From the NCBI RefSeq assembly GCF_042667405.1, contig NZ_JBHVAL010000002.1, positions 248,001 through 312,000 of the forward strand: a stretch of DNA of 64,000 nucleotides, written 5' to 3'. The DNA is from Arthrobacter sp042667405. Lineage in GTDB: Bacteria > Actinomycetota > Actinomycetes > Actinomycetales > Micrococcaceae. The notes below the pieces were generated by a model. The model did no database searches and had not been told where the DNA came from. It saw only the letters and a program-made list of their open reading frames with translations. A program made the position numbers and the translations under genes. This document shows, in pieces, positions 43,712 to 51,665 of the stretch. Position 1 is the first letter of the stretch; each line of letters opens with the position of its first letter.

Positions 43712-44890
43712 ATGACGTTCCTAGACACCATCGCCGGCAAGCTTGGCTTTCAGCGGTCGGACTCCATGCCAGAAGGTGTTAGGCCGCCGGCCCGCAGCGG
43801 CGGAAACGTCGTCACGGTGGATACCTCCATGGGCCTCATCCCGGTCTACCGCAACATCCAGATTCTCGGCACCGCAGCTTCTCAAATCAGCATCGACCAG
43901 AAGCGCACCTACGGCAAAGCCATCGCCTTGCAGGATCAGCACTCCCTCGTAAAGCGCCCCTGCCTGGACATGTCCCGCTCTGACTTCATCGAGCAAACCG
44001 TACTCGGTATGGCAACCTCCGGTAACGCCTACTGGCGAATTCACCGAGTCGGCGCCGGCAAGACCGACGCCGTAGCGAACTTGGAACCGCTGAACCCCCA
44101 CGAAGTGGCCGTAAACAAAGACCCCGACACCGGCGGAATTTCCTACTCGTGGCGCGGACGCATCTTGCAGCGCCACGAGGTAAAGCACCTGACCCTGATG
44201 CAGCTGCCCGGCGCAACATACGGCCTAGGCCCAATCCAAGCCGCACGCGCCGAATTGGCCGGATCGCTCGACTTGCAGAACTACGCGTCCAACTGGTTCA
44301 ACGGCACCGGCCAGCCTGACGGCGTTCTGACTTCAGACCAGCCCCTCAACAAGTCGGACGCGGACCAGTACCGGGAAGCGTGGTACAGCGCCGATGAAAA
44401 CACGCCCGGCGGCAAAAAGGGCATCAGGGTACTCGGCAAGGGCACCACCTACGCCCCCATCTTCCTGAAGCCGGCAGACGCCCAGTTCCTTGAATCCCAG
44501 GGCTTCACTATCGCTCAGCTCGCACGCTTGTTCGGCATCCCGGCTTCACTGGCTCTCGCCGCCATTGAGGGTGGTTCGCAGACGTACGCCAACGTTGCCC
44601 AAGACTGGCTGGCCTTCTATCGGTTCACGCTGATGGCCTACCTCCGAAAGATCGAAGAAGCGCTATCGGACCTCCTGCCCAACGGCAGCGTGGCCCGGTT
44701 CAACGTCGAATCCTTGCTTCGCCTGGACACCAAGACCCGCTACGAAGGCTACGAAATCGCCATCCGCTCGAAGTGGCTCGCCCCGTCCGAGGTCCGCTCC
44801 ATAGAAGACCTCGACCCATTCACCGCCGAACAGCTTGCCGAACTGGCAGCACTCCAATCCGCACCAGAGACAGCGAAGGCCACGGCATGA
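43712..44890 (+). CDS. Phage portal protein (HK97-like)
   Basis: A 392-aa portal subunit, which forms the dodecameric DNA channel at one head vertex. Family features are TSGNAYWRIHRVG, HLTLMQLPGATYGLGPIQAARAEL, NGTGQPDGVLTSDQPLN and the long helix region FTIAQLARLFGIPASLALA with GGSQTYANVAQDWLAFYRFTLMAYLRKIEEAL. ATG 43712 is preferred; GTG 43706 and TTG 43676 are also in frame. The stop overlaps the next gene by 4 bp. Confidence 0.92.
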   Translation: MTFLDTIAGKLGFQRSDSMPEGVRPPARSGGNVVTVDTSMGLIPVYRNIQILGTAASQISIDQKRTYGKAIALQDQHSLVKRPCLDMSRSDFIEQTVLGMATSGNAYWRIHRVGAGKTDAVANLEPLNPHEVAVNKDPDTGGISYSWRGRILQRHEVKHLTLMQLPGATYGLGPIQAARAELAGSLDLQNYASNWFNGTGQPDGVLTSDQPLNKSDADQYREAWYSADENTPGGKKGIRVLGKGTTYAPIFLKPADAQFLESQGFTIAQLARLFGIPASLALAAIEGGSQTYANVAQDWLAFYRFTLMAYLRKIEEALSDLLPNGSVARFNVESLLRLDTKTRYEGYEIAIRSKWLAPSEVRSIEDLDPFTAEQLAELAALQSAPETAKATA

Positions 44891-46455
44891 CACTCACTCT
44901 TGACCACCTGACCGACAAGACCGGCGTAGCCCACCGGGAAATGTCCATCCGCGCCGAATCCAACAGCGAAGCCCGCAGCTTTACCGGCATCGCCGTTCCG
45001 TGGAACGACGTCGTAACCATCCGCACGTGGTTTGGCGAGTTCACCGAAGAAGTAGAGCGCGGCGCCGTCGTTGAGTCCGACGGCGCAAAGATCTTCTGGC
45101 GCCACGGCGAAATTATCGGCCACGTCACCGCCCACCGTGACGTAGGCGCCGGCTGGGAGATTGACGGCCTGATTGCCGAAACCCGCCAGGGGAACGACGC
45201 TTACGCCCTTCTCCGCTCCGGCAGCCTCGACAAGCTCTCCATCGGATTCGAACCCGTGGAATGGCGCGAGGACGAAAACGGCCACATCACCTACACGAAG
45301 ATTCGCGTCCGCGAAGTCTCCCTAGTCCCCCACCCCGCCTACGACAACGCCGCCATTTCCGAAGTCCGCAGCATGACCCCGAAAGGTAACCCTCCCATGA
45401 ACGACGTACTGACCCGCGCGGACCTCGCCCCGCTGACCGACCAGTTGCAGACCATCGAGCGCAGCGTGGCACTGCTTCAGCCGCCGGCCCCCACCGGCCC
45501 CGCCATCCCGCAGTTCCGCAGCATGGGCGAATTCGTCAAGGCCATCGCCGCCGGCGACAAGGACGCCGCCGACTTCCACCGCGCCTACACCGGCGCCACC
45601 ACCGCTGACGCCATCGTGAAAGACACCTTCATTGGTGACTTCATCCACCTCGTGGAAGAACGCCGCCGCATCATCAACACCTTCCAGCGCGGCACCCTCC
45701 CGCCCCAGGGCAACAACGTCGAATTCGGCAAGCTCGTATCCGACACCACGAAGGTAGCCAAGCAAGCCAACGAAGGCGACGACTTGCAGTACGGCAAGGT
45801 CACCATCGGAACCGACACGGCCCCGGTGGAAACCTACGGCGGCTGGACGGAACTGACGCTTCAGGCAATCCAGCGATCCTCCGTCTCCGTCCTGAACACC
45901 ACGTTCAAGGCCATGGCCCTCCGCTACGCCAAGGCCACCGAAGCCGCCTTCCGCACGCTCTACAAGAACACCATCGCCGCCAACCTCGCCGGCGACGTGA
46001 ACGACGACTGGCTTGCCCTGCCGGCAAACCCCACCCCGGATCAGCTTCTCGGCCTGATCGTAGACGCCTCGCTCTTGATGGACGACAAGGGATTCCTCCT
46101 GAACGGCATGCACGCCTCCGTGGATCAGTTCAAGAAGCTGATCAGCCTGAAGGACGGCGACAACCGCCTCATGACGGTGCAGGGAACCGGCGTGAACCAG
46201 ATCGGCACGCTGAACCTGAAGGGTGTCACCGGCCAGCTTGCCAGCGTCGAAGTCTCCCTTCTGCCCGGCGCAGCTGCAAACACCCTCAGCTTCTACGATG
46301 CCCAGGCATTCGAGACGCTGGAATCCCCCGGCGCCCCGGCCCAGCTTCAGGATGAAAACATCATCAACCTGTCCAAGGCCTTCAGCATCTACGGCTACGC
46401 GGCATTTGCCGACGTTATGCCCGGCGCCATCATCCCCACCAAGCCGGCAGCCTGA
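44887..46455 (+). CDS. Fused capsid maturation protease - HK97-fold major capsid protein
   Basis: A single 522-aa frame joins two normally separate proteins. Residues about 1-165 are a prohead protease: EARSFTGIAVPWNDVVTI, IFWRHGEIIGHVTAHRDVG (His) and RSGSLDKLSIGFEPVEW (Ser), then REVSLVPHPAYDNAAI. From about 170 comes a helical delta-like region (DLAPLTDQLQTIERSVALLQ) and the HK97 capsid fold (VEERRRIINTFQRGTLPPQGNNVEFGKLV, later GTLNLKGVTGQLASVEVSLLPGAA). An internal ATG at 45397 with AAAGG about 10 nt upstream could give extra separate capsid protein. Confidence 0.92.
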   Translation: MTLTLDHLTDKTGVAHREMSIRAESNSEARSFTGIAVPWNDVVTIRTWFGEFTEEVERGAVVESDGAKIFWRHGEIIGHVTAHRDVGAGWEIDGLIAETRQGNDAYALLRSGSLDKLSIGFEPVEWREDENGHITYTKIRVREVSLVPHPAYDNAAISEVRSMTPKGNPPMNDVLTRADLAPLTDQLQTIERSVALLQPPAPTGPAIPQFRSMGEFVKAIAAGDKDAADFHRAYTGATTADAIVKDTFIGDFIHLVEERRRIINTFQRGTLPPQGNNVEFGKLVSDTTKVAKQANEGDDLQYGKVTIGTDTAPVETYGGWTELTLQAIQRSSVSVLNTTFKAMALRYAKATEAAFRTLYKNTIAANLAGDVNDDWLALPANPTPDQLLGLIVDASLLMDDKGFLLNGMHASVDQFKKLISLKDGDNRLMTVQGTGVNQIGTLNLKGVTGQLASVEVSLLPGAAANTLSFYDAQAFETLESPGAPAQLQDENIINLSKAFSIYGYAAFADVMPGAIIPTKPAA

Positions 46456-46460
46456 TCCTG

Positions 46461-46781
46461 ATGGCCACCACGCTAGCCCAGTACGTCGGCGCCAAGGATG
46501 GCCGCGACGAGGAGTTCATTAAGGAGTGTGAGGAAGAGGCTACGGAGATGGTGAAGAACCATGTCCGTAACAACATCCGCCCCGACGTTGAACTTCCGTC
46601 GGTCATCCGCGCCAGGGCAATCCGGGAGGTTGGTGCAGACCTGTTCTTCAGGCGCAACGCCCGTAACGGCGTGGCCGGCTTTGACGGCGCGGAAGGGTCA
46701 CAGCCCGTCAGGATCGCCCGCGACCCGATGGCCGCAGCCTACGCGACCTTGCGCCCTTACATGAAGCCAGGGATCGCGTGA
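46461..46781 (+). CDS. Head-tail connector (adaptor-like) protein
   Basis: A 106-aa mostly helical protein located directly after the capsid gene, the normal place for the head-to-tail adaptor. DEEFIKECEEEATEMVKNHV and LPSVIRARAIREVGADLFFRR resemble gp6/gp15-type adaptors that dock under the portal. The stop overlaps the next GTG (GTGA). The assignment is by position and secondary-structure character. Confidence 0.7.
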   Translation: MATTLAQYVGAKDGRDEEFIKECEEEATEMVKNHVRNNIRPDVELPSVIRARAIREVGADLFFRRNARNGVAGFDGAEGSQPVRIARDPMAAAYATLRPYMKPGIA

Positions 46782-47146
46782 GCATCGAACGCGGGAGGGA
46801 GCTACGGGCCGAAATCGAGACGGCCCTAGTCTCCGCCGCCATCGACGACGTAGAAGTGACGCTTGACCCGTCAGAGCTTGAATCCTTGGTCAACGGGTCA
46901 AACGTCCTTCTCATCACCCCGCCGGACATGGAGTTCCCAACCTACAACGCCACCAAGGGCGAGTGGGAGCTTCAACTGATCATCACGGACAGGGAAGTAG
47001 TGCCGGCGTGGGAATCCGCGTCACGCATCATTGACGCACTGAAAGACCCGCTGAACTTGGAAAAGGCCCGCGCTACGCCGTTCGCCATTTCCAGCAACGG
47101 CGTCCCCTACCCCGGCTACACCCTGACCTTCAACGAAATCTTCTAG
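46778..47146 (+). CDS. Head-tail joining / tail terminator-like protein
   Basis: A 122-aa protein between the adaptor and the major tail gene. LREIETALVSAAIDD-type helix (RAEIETALVSAAIDDVEVTL), then VLLITPPDMEFPTYNATKGEWELQLIITD and SRIIDALKDPLNLEKA fit tail-completion proteins that cap the tail tube. No catalytic residues are expected. Start GTG 46778. Confidence 0.65.
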   Translation: MSIERGRELRAEIETALVSAAIDDVEVTLDPSELESLVNGSNVLLITPPDMEFPTYNATKGEWELQLIITDREVVPAWESASRIIDALKDPLNLEKARATPFAISSNGVPYPGYTLTFNEIF

Positions 47147-47155
47147 GAGAACCCC

Positions 47156-47578
47156 ATGACTGTTGCTCACCGCCTCGGCCCCGGCTCGCTGCTCATCGGT
47201 GCAACCGGCAGCGAAAAGGAATTCGCTGTCCAGACCACCAAGACCACCCTCACACCCTCCGTGGCCGCTGAGGACGACATCAACACCCTTGACGGCAACA
47301 CGCTTGGCGGGGACGAAACGGAAACGTGGGAACTCACCGGGACCATTCACCAGTCCTACGACGCCAATTCCCTCCTGAAGTACTGCTTTGACAACCGCTA
47401 CTCCAAGACCAAGGTGGCGTTGCCGTTTACGTTCATCCCCCTGGACTCCGGCACGCAGGAATGGACGGGCACCATCAAGCTCCGCGCTCTGGACATCGGC
47501 GGCGACGTGAAGAAGCAGAACACTTCTGACTTCTCCTTCCCGCTCGTTGGAGAGCCGGCCCTCGGCACGAACGCCTAG
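47156..47578 (+). CDS. Major tail tube protein
   Basis: A 140-aa beta-rich protein just before the tail assembly genes. KEFAVQTTKTTLTPSVAAEDDINTLDGNTLGGDETETWELTGTIHQSYD and FTFIPLDSGTQEWTGTIKLRALDIGGDV have the pattern of small siphovirus tail tube subunits. AGGAG precedes ATG 47156 at about 7 nt, suggesting strong translation, as expected for an abundant structural protein. Confidence 0.8.
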   Translation: MTVAHRLGPGSLLIGATGSEKEFAVQTTKTTLTPSVAAEDDINTLDGNTLGGDETETWELTGTIHQSYDANSLLKYCFDNRYSKTKVALPFTFIPLDSGTQEWTGTIKLRALDIGGDVKKQNTSDFSFPLVGEPALGTNA

Positions 47579-47581
47579 CCC

Positions 47582-48001
47582 ATGGCCGGCGGGGAATTCC
47601 GGGTAGAGGGTGGCCGCAAACTCCGGGCCACCCTCAAAGCCGCCGGCGACGACCTGACCGACCTCAAGCAAGCCAACAAGGACGCCGCCGAGATCGCCGC
47701 GAGAGCGTCCGCAGCGCTGGCCCCGGAAGTGTCAGGAAAGCTCAGGCGCACCATCCGCGCCGCCGGCACCAAGAGCGCCGGCATCATCCGTGCCGGCACC
47801 AAAGCCGTCCCCTACGGCCCCGCCGTCCACTGGGGCCGGCTGTGGTGGCCGAACAAGCAAGCAAGCCCCAGGCACATCAGCAAGGTCCGGCCTCAGCCGT
47901 TCCTCTCGGACGGCGCCACCAGCAGTGAAGGCCGATGGCTCCCGGTCTACGAAAAACAGCTTGAAGAAATCATTTCCAGAATCGAAGGTACAACCCCATG
48001 A
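47582..48001 (+). CDS. HK97 gp10-like minor tail / connector protein
   Basis: A 139-aa basic protein. AEIAARASAALAPEVSGKLRRTIRAAGTKSAGIIRAGTKAVPYGPAVHWG is the helical-then-strand signature of HK97 gp10-like proteins, where the conserved Y-x-x-x-v-h-W-G segment is clear. PQPFLSDGATSS near the end also fits. It is placed after the tube gene rather than before it, a small rearrangement against the usual order. It overlaps the next ATG by 4 bp. Confidence 0.78.
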   Translation: MAGGEFRVEGGRKLRATLKAAGDDLTDLKQANKDAAEIAARASAALAPEVSGKLRRTIRAAGTKSAGIIRAGTKAVPYGPAVHWGRLWWPNKQASPRHISKVRPQPFLSDGATSSEGRWLPVYEKQLEEIISRIEGTTP

Positions 48002-48303
48002 AACTAACCCTCATCACCGTAGAACTTGCCAGCGGCGAAGTCCTTGAGGACTTGCGCGTGACCATTCAGGACCGCCTGAAGATGGAAAAGACGGGCCGCG
48101 TCCAGAAGTGGGACGTGGGAAACCCGGACTCAACCCACATGACTACCCAGCAGGTCTACCTAGCTTGGGCCGCCGCCACTCGCCTCGGCCACTACACCGG
48201 CACCTTTGAACAGTTCCGCGACACCGACCTTGCAGACCTTGAATTCAAGCAAGCGGAAGCGGTCCTTGGTGACCCTACCCAGCCGGCAGCGTCAGCCGGC
48301 TAA
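47998..48303 (+). CDS. Tail assembly chaperone, first part
   Basis: A 101-aa protein directly before a 37-aa ORF and the tape measure gene, the fixed position of tail assembly chaperones (G/GT). LKMEKTGRVQKWDVGNPDSTHMTTQQVYLAWAAATRLGHYTGTFEQFRDTDL is compatible. A frameshift into the next ORF (which lies in the -1 frame) would be expected in many phages, but no canonical slippery heptamer was found in the usable window 48273-48303. Confidence 0.7.
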   Translation: MKLTLITVELASGEVLEDLRVTIQDRLKMEKTGRVQKWDVGNPDSTHMTTQQVYLAWAAATRLGHYTGTFEQFRDTDLADLEFKQAEAVLGDPTQPAASAG

Positions 48304-48305
48304 TC

Positions 48306-48419
48306 GTGGAGCTTGCCCTTGCCACCGGCATTCCGCCGGCGGCATGGGCGGCTGAAGAAGATGACGTGATCGCAACCGCGCTGGACGTCCTAGAGGAACA
48401 ATTCGAACGGAAGGGCTAA
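48306..48419 (+). CDS. Short tail chaperone-like ORF (37 aa)
   Basis: GTG 48306 begins 2 bp after the preceding stop and gives a 37-residue peptide, VELALATGIPPAAWAAEEDD, then VIATALDVLEEQFERKG. The GIPPAAW...E motif and ILE-like end resemble the C-terminal extension of tail assembly chaperones. It could be translated by reinitiation after the stop at 48301-48303 or as the -1 frameshift extension. Confidence 0.6.
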   Translation: MELALATGIPPAAWAAEEDDVIATALDVLEEQFERKG

Positions 48420-48422
48420 CCC

Positions 48423-49847
48423 ATGGCTAAGACCGCCATTCTTGCCATTCGCATCATCAGCGATGCCAAGAACGCGATAGCCGGCGTGGACGCAACAAAC
48501 GCATCCGTCAGCAAGTTCGAAGTCGGTGCCCGGAAGGCGAATGCAGCCGCAGCCGTAGTCACGGCAGGGTTGCTCGCCATGGCAAAGCAGGCCGGCGATG
48601 CAGCCTCCGCCCTGGAACAGTCCACAGGTGGCGTCGAAACCGTGTTCGGTGATCAGGCGCAAGCCGTGAAAGACCTTGCCGCCGGCGCCGCCGATGCAGT
48701 GGGCTTGTCCCGCAACAGCTACCAAGAGCTAGCCACGTCCCTTGGTGGGCAGCTAAAAGGGCTCGGTGTCGCCGGCGACCAGGTGGTTGGCACGACAGAG
48801 GGCTTAATCAAGACCGCCGCAGATTTGGCGGCGACCTACGGTGGCACGACGAAAGAAGCCGTGGAAGCCCTCGGTAGCTTGTTCCGTGGAGAAGCTGATC
48901 CCATCGAGCGCTACAACGTGTTTGTGAAGCAGTCCGACGTGAACGCCCGTCTAGCAGCGCAAGGACTGGACAAGCTGGAAGGCTCGGCACTGAAGCAAGC
49001 CGAAACCCAAGCCCGCTTGGCTATGGTCACCGAACAAACCAGCCTCGTGAACGGCAAGTTCGCATCCGAAGCCAACACCGCCGCCGGCTCATCCGAACGG
49101 TTCAAAGCGCAGCTTGAAAACGCCCAAGCCGCACTGGGAACTGCCCTCCTGCCGGCCCTGACCCTAGGCGCCCAACTGCTGGGTGGCCTTGCCGCATGGG
49201 TGGAGAAGAACAGCTCTACGGCGCAATTCCTCGCCGTGGTGCTTGGCACCGTTGCCGTCTCCATGATGGCCGTAAACCTTGCCATGAGCCTGAACCCCAT
49301 CGGCCTAGTAATCATCGCCGTGGCCGGCCTTGTCGCCGGCATCATCTGGCTTATCAACCAGCTTGGCGGCATTGAAAACGTGCTTGCCCAGATGGGCAAT
49401 TGGTGGAGGGACTTCATTGGCTGGATCAATGACGCCGCCAACGCCATCGGGAACTTCCTTGGCCTGAACAACCAAGCCCAATCATCCGGTGGAGCAGGAT
49501 TCGGCGGATTCGGCCTCATGGCCTCCCCGTCCCCGGACATGACCACCAGCGGATTCGCCCCAAGCCCCGGCGCCGGCCAGCCGCTCTCCAAGAGCGCACC
49601 GAACCCCACGTTCGGCCTCATGTCCACCAGCGCTACCCCGATGGCCCTCACTGCCCCGTCCGTGCCAGTGAACGCCGCCGGCAGGGCAGCCGGGACCAAC
49701 GCCGCCCCCACCATTCAGAACTTCTACGAAATCAAGGTGGAAGGCGCCGTAGACCGGCGCGGAGTCGCTGAAGAAATCCGCAGCATGCTTGACGAACTCG
49801 CTCGCTCGCGCGGCGAGAAGGTAGGAACAGGAGGCATCCGCATATGA
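48423..49847 (+). CDS. Tape measure protein (short)
   Basis: A 474-aa protein, very short for a tape measure; it would set a tail of roughly 70 nm if the usual 1.5 angstrom per residue holds. N-terminal helical part (AILAIRIISDAKNAIAGVDATNASVSKFEVGARKAN), a conserved VETVFGDQAQAVKDLAAGAADAVGLSRNSYQELATSLGGQLKGLG block, and two hydrophobic segments near residues 265-310 (FLAVVLGTVAVSMMAVNLAM and IGLVIIAVAGLVAGIIWLI). The C-terminal 100 residues are Ser/Pro/Ala-rich. Its stop overlaps the next ATG (ATGA). Confidence 0.92.
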   Translation: MAKTAILAIRIISDAKNAIAGVDATNASVSKFEVGARKANAAAAVVTAGLLAMAKQAGDAASALEQSTGGVETVFGDQAQAVKDLAAGAADAVGLSRNSYQELATSLGGQLKGLGVAGDQVVGTTEGLIKTAADLAATYGGTTKEAVEALGSLFRGEADPIERYNVFVKQSDVNARLAAQGLDKLEGSALKQAETQARLAMVTEQTSLVNGKFASEANTAAGSSERFKAQLENAQAALGTALLPALTLGAQLLGGLAAWVEKNSSTAQFLAVVLGTVAVSMMAVNLAMSLNPIGLVIIAVAGLVAGIIWLINQLGGIENVLAQMGNWWRDFIGWINDAANAIGNFLGLNNQAQSSGGAGFGGFGLMASPSPDMTTSGFAPSPGAGQPLSKSAPNPTFGLMSTSATPMALTAPSVPVNAAGRAAGTNAAPTIQNFYEIKVEGAVDRRGVAEEIRSMLDELARSRGEKVGTGGIRI

Positions 49848-51202
49848 TCCCCGCAGTTCCAAGCGTCACGTTCGCCGGCCTGACCGTCTCCCCAGGCGAC
49901 GCCAATGACCCGAAGTTCGGCGCCGTCGTCGTGGAAGGCCTCGCAATCCGCTATGGCCGCTCGTCACCGTTCGAACAGCCGGCCCCCGGATCGGCCACCG
50001 TTTCATTCGTCGTCTCCGAAGGCAAGGAAGACTTCCTTTTGCAGCCGGCGGGGAAACCGCTGCAAGTGATCATACCCACCATCGCCGGCAACCGTACCGT
50101 GTTTCGGGGAACCGTGGACACTGCCCGAGTCAGCTTCTGGAAAATCCGCAAGCTCGACAGCAAGAAGCTATTCCGTTTCGAATGCACCGTTGTCGACCCC
50201 ATGTCGCAAATCTCGGAAATGACCCAGTTTCAGGGACTCACGCGCCCCCAGGAGACGGCCACGGCCCGACTCGTCGCCATCGAGAATCAGATCCTTTCCA
50301 ACTACCCCGGACTGATCAACGGCCTTGGTGGAGGCAGCGCCTACCCCTACTCGCTCCGCACTGAGGAACAGTCGGGAAGCTTGCTTGACCAACTGGCAGC
50401 CATCTACACCACAGTTGGTGAAGTCCTTTGGTACGACGCCGGCACCAACCGCCTTGAAGCCGCCGGCCATCGACACTACCGGGACATCACCGGCGGTCCG
50501 CTGGAAATGGTGGCCGTAAACGGTAAGTACGCCTGCACCGCAGCCGGGAACCCCGGTAGAGCACTCCGCAGCAAGGATCACCGGGTGGAAGCCCTGGACG
50601 ACGCCAAAGCGGACAAGGAATCAGCCATCCGTGGCGTCCAAGTTCGCGGCAAGCTCTTTGACACCAGCACCAGCAAAGAAGTTGATTGGAACGTCTTTGT
50701 CACTGCCGGCGGTGGAGTCTCCACCCTGCAAGTTGACAGCAAGGCTTACACGGTCGGACCTCCATATAGTCAGGCCGGCATGCAAGCCACCGGCAACCTT
50801 TGGGCAGAAGTCGCCAACGATAACGCCGGCCTACAGCACCCACCCATCCGGGCAGTGTTCCGAGACGGTTTCGACAACACCGAAGCCGTGAACTTCTGGC
50901 TAGCGGGACGGGAACAACGCCTAGCGTTCTTTGTCGGCGGATCGGTCTACAGCGCACTGAAGCCCGGCAAGGGAACATTCGTGCGCACCATCGGCGGCAC
51001 GATCGCATACCGCCGGCAGCACGGCGGAGAGATGGCGTGGGAAGCGGAAATGAACCTTGCCCCCGTCGCCATGAACTACGACACCCCGCCCGTAACGTGC
51101 GCCAACGTGAACCCCTCCTACGCCACTACCCCCGTCCGGCTGGCAGACCTGGACGACACCGTGACATGTGAAGCGCTCGGCTTCACCGGAAAAGGAATCT
51201 AG
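49844..51202 (+). CDS. Minor tail protein (tail-tip/hub-like)
   Basis: A 452-aa protein immediately after the tape measure, normally the distal tail or hub position. It includes VTFAGLTVSPGDANDPKFGAVVVEGLAIRYGRSSPFEQPAPGSATVSFVV at the N-terminus and the internal GEVLWYDAGTNRLEAAGHRHYRDITGGPLEMVAV. No enzymatic motif is recognised. Related actinophages have similar hub proteins at this location. Confidence 0.8.
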   Translation: MIPAVPSVTFAGLTVSPGDANDPKFGAVVVEGLAIRYGRSSPFEQPAPGSATVSFVVSEGKEDFLLQPAGKPLQVIIPTIAGNRTVFRGTVDTARVSFWKIRKLDSKKLFRFECTVVDPMSQISEMTQFQGLTRPQETATARLVAIENQILSNYPGLINGLGGGSAYPYSLRTEEQSGSLLDQLAAIYTTVGEVLWYDAGTNRLEAAGHRHYRDITGGPLEMVAVNGKYACTAAGNPGRALRSKDHRVEALDDAKADKESAIRGVQVRGKLFDTSTSKEVDWNVFVTAGGGVSTLQVDSKAYTVGPPYSQAGMQATGNLWAEVANDNAGLQHPPIRAVFRDGFDNTEAVNFWLAGREQRLAFFVGGSVYSALKPGKGTFVRTIGGTIAYRRQHGGEMAWEAEMNLAPVAMNYDTPPVTCANVNPSYATTPVRLADLDDTVTCEALGFTGKGI

Positions 51203-51204
51203 CC

Positions 51205-51660
51205 ATGACCATCCGTGAAACGCCCGTCTACGGCTTCAAGTACATGGACGAAAATGAGCCGCTGAAAAGCCTCGCCGCAATCTCCCAGCAGGTAGCAGAG
51301 CGGACAGAGCAAGCCATGGGCAACGCCCAGATTCCACCGGGCAACCCTGACATCAATGACATTCTCGTCAGGCTCAACAACCTCGAGCGCCGCGCCGCCG
51401 GCAGGGCCACCATCACCGTCACAGCCAGCGCTCATGGATTCCTTGACGTGACCTTTCCCGCGGGACGGTTCAGTCTCCCGCCCGTCGTCACCGCAACGAA
51501 GCAATCAGACGCCGCAGCCAAGTACGTCCCCTACGTTCACTCGGTCACCACCACCGGATTCCGGATCGGTGTCTACGCCGGCGACGGTTCCACTTCCAGC
51601 CAGTCAGTGCCGGTCGGCTGGACCGCAGTTCAAATGTCCGCAACCTCAGCGACGGGATAG
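51205..51660 (+). CDS. Minor tail protein, lectin-like C-terminal half
   Basis: A 151-aa protein. A short coiled segment (LKSLAAISQQVAERTEQAMG and INDILVRLNNLERRAAGR) precedes a beta-rich domain TVTASAHGFLDVTFPAGRFSLPPVVTATKQS...KYVPYVHSVTTTGFRIGVYAGDG, which has the look of H-type lectin/ tail-spike tip domains. It may bind cell-surface carbohydrate. Starts 2 bp after the previous stop. Confidence 0.65.
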   Translation: MTIRETPVYGFKYMDENEPLKSLAAISQQVAERTEQAMGNAQIPPGNPDINDILVRLNNLERRAAGRATITVTASAHGFLDVTFPAGRFSLPPVVTATKQSDAAAKYVPYVHSVTTTGFRIGVYAGDGSTSSQSVPVGWTAVQMSATSATG

Positions 51661-51665
51661 CACCA

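Noticed and set aside
48270..48303. Programmed -1 frameshift site in the tail chaperone gene
   Set aside because: No canonical slippery heptamer in the correct register was found in the interval where the -1 frame is open.
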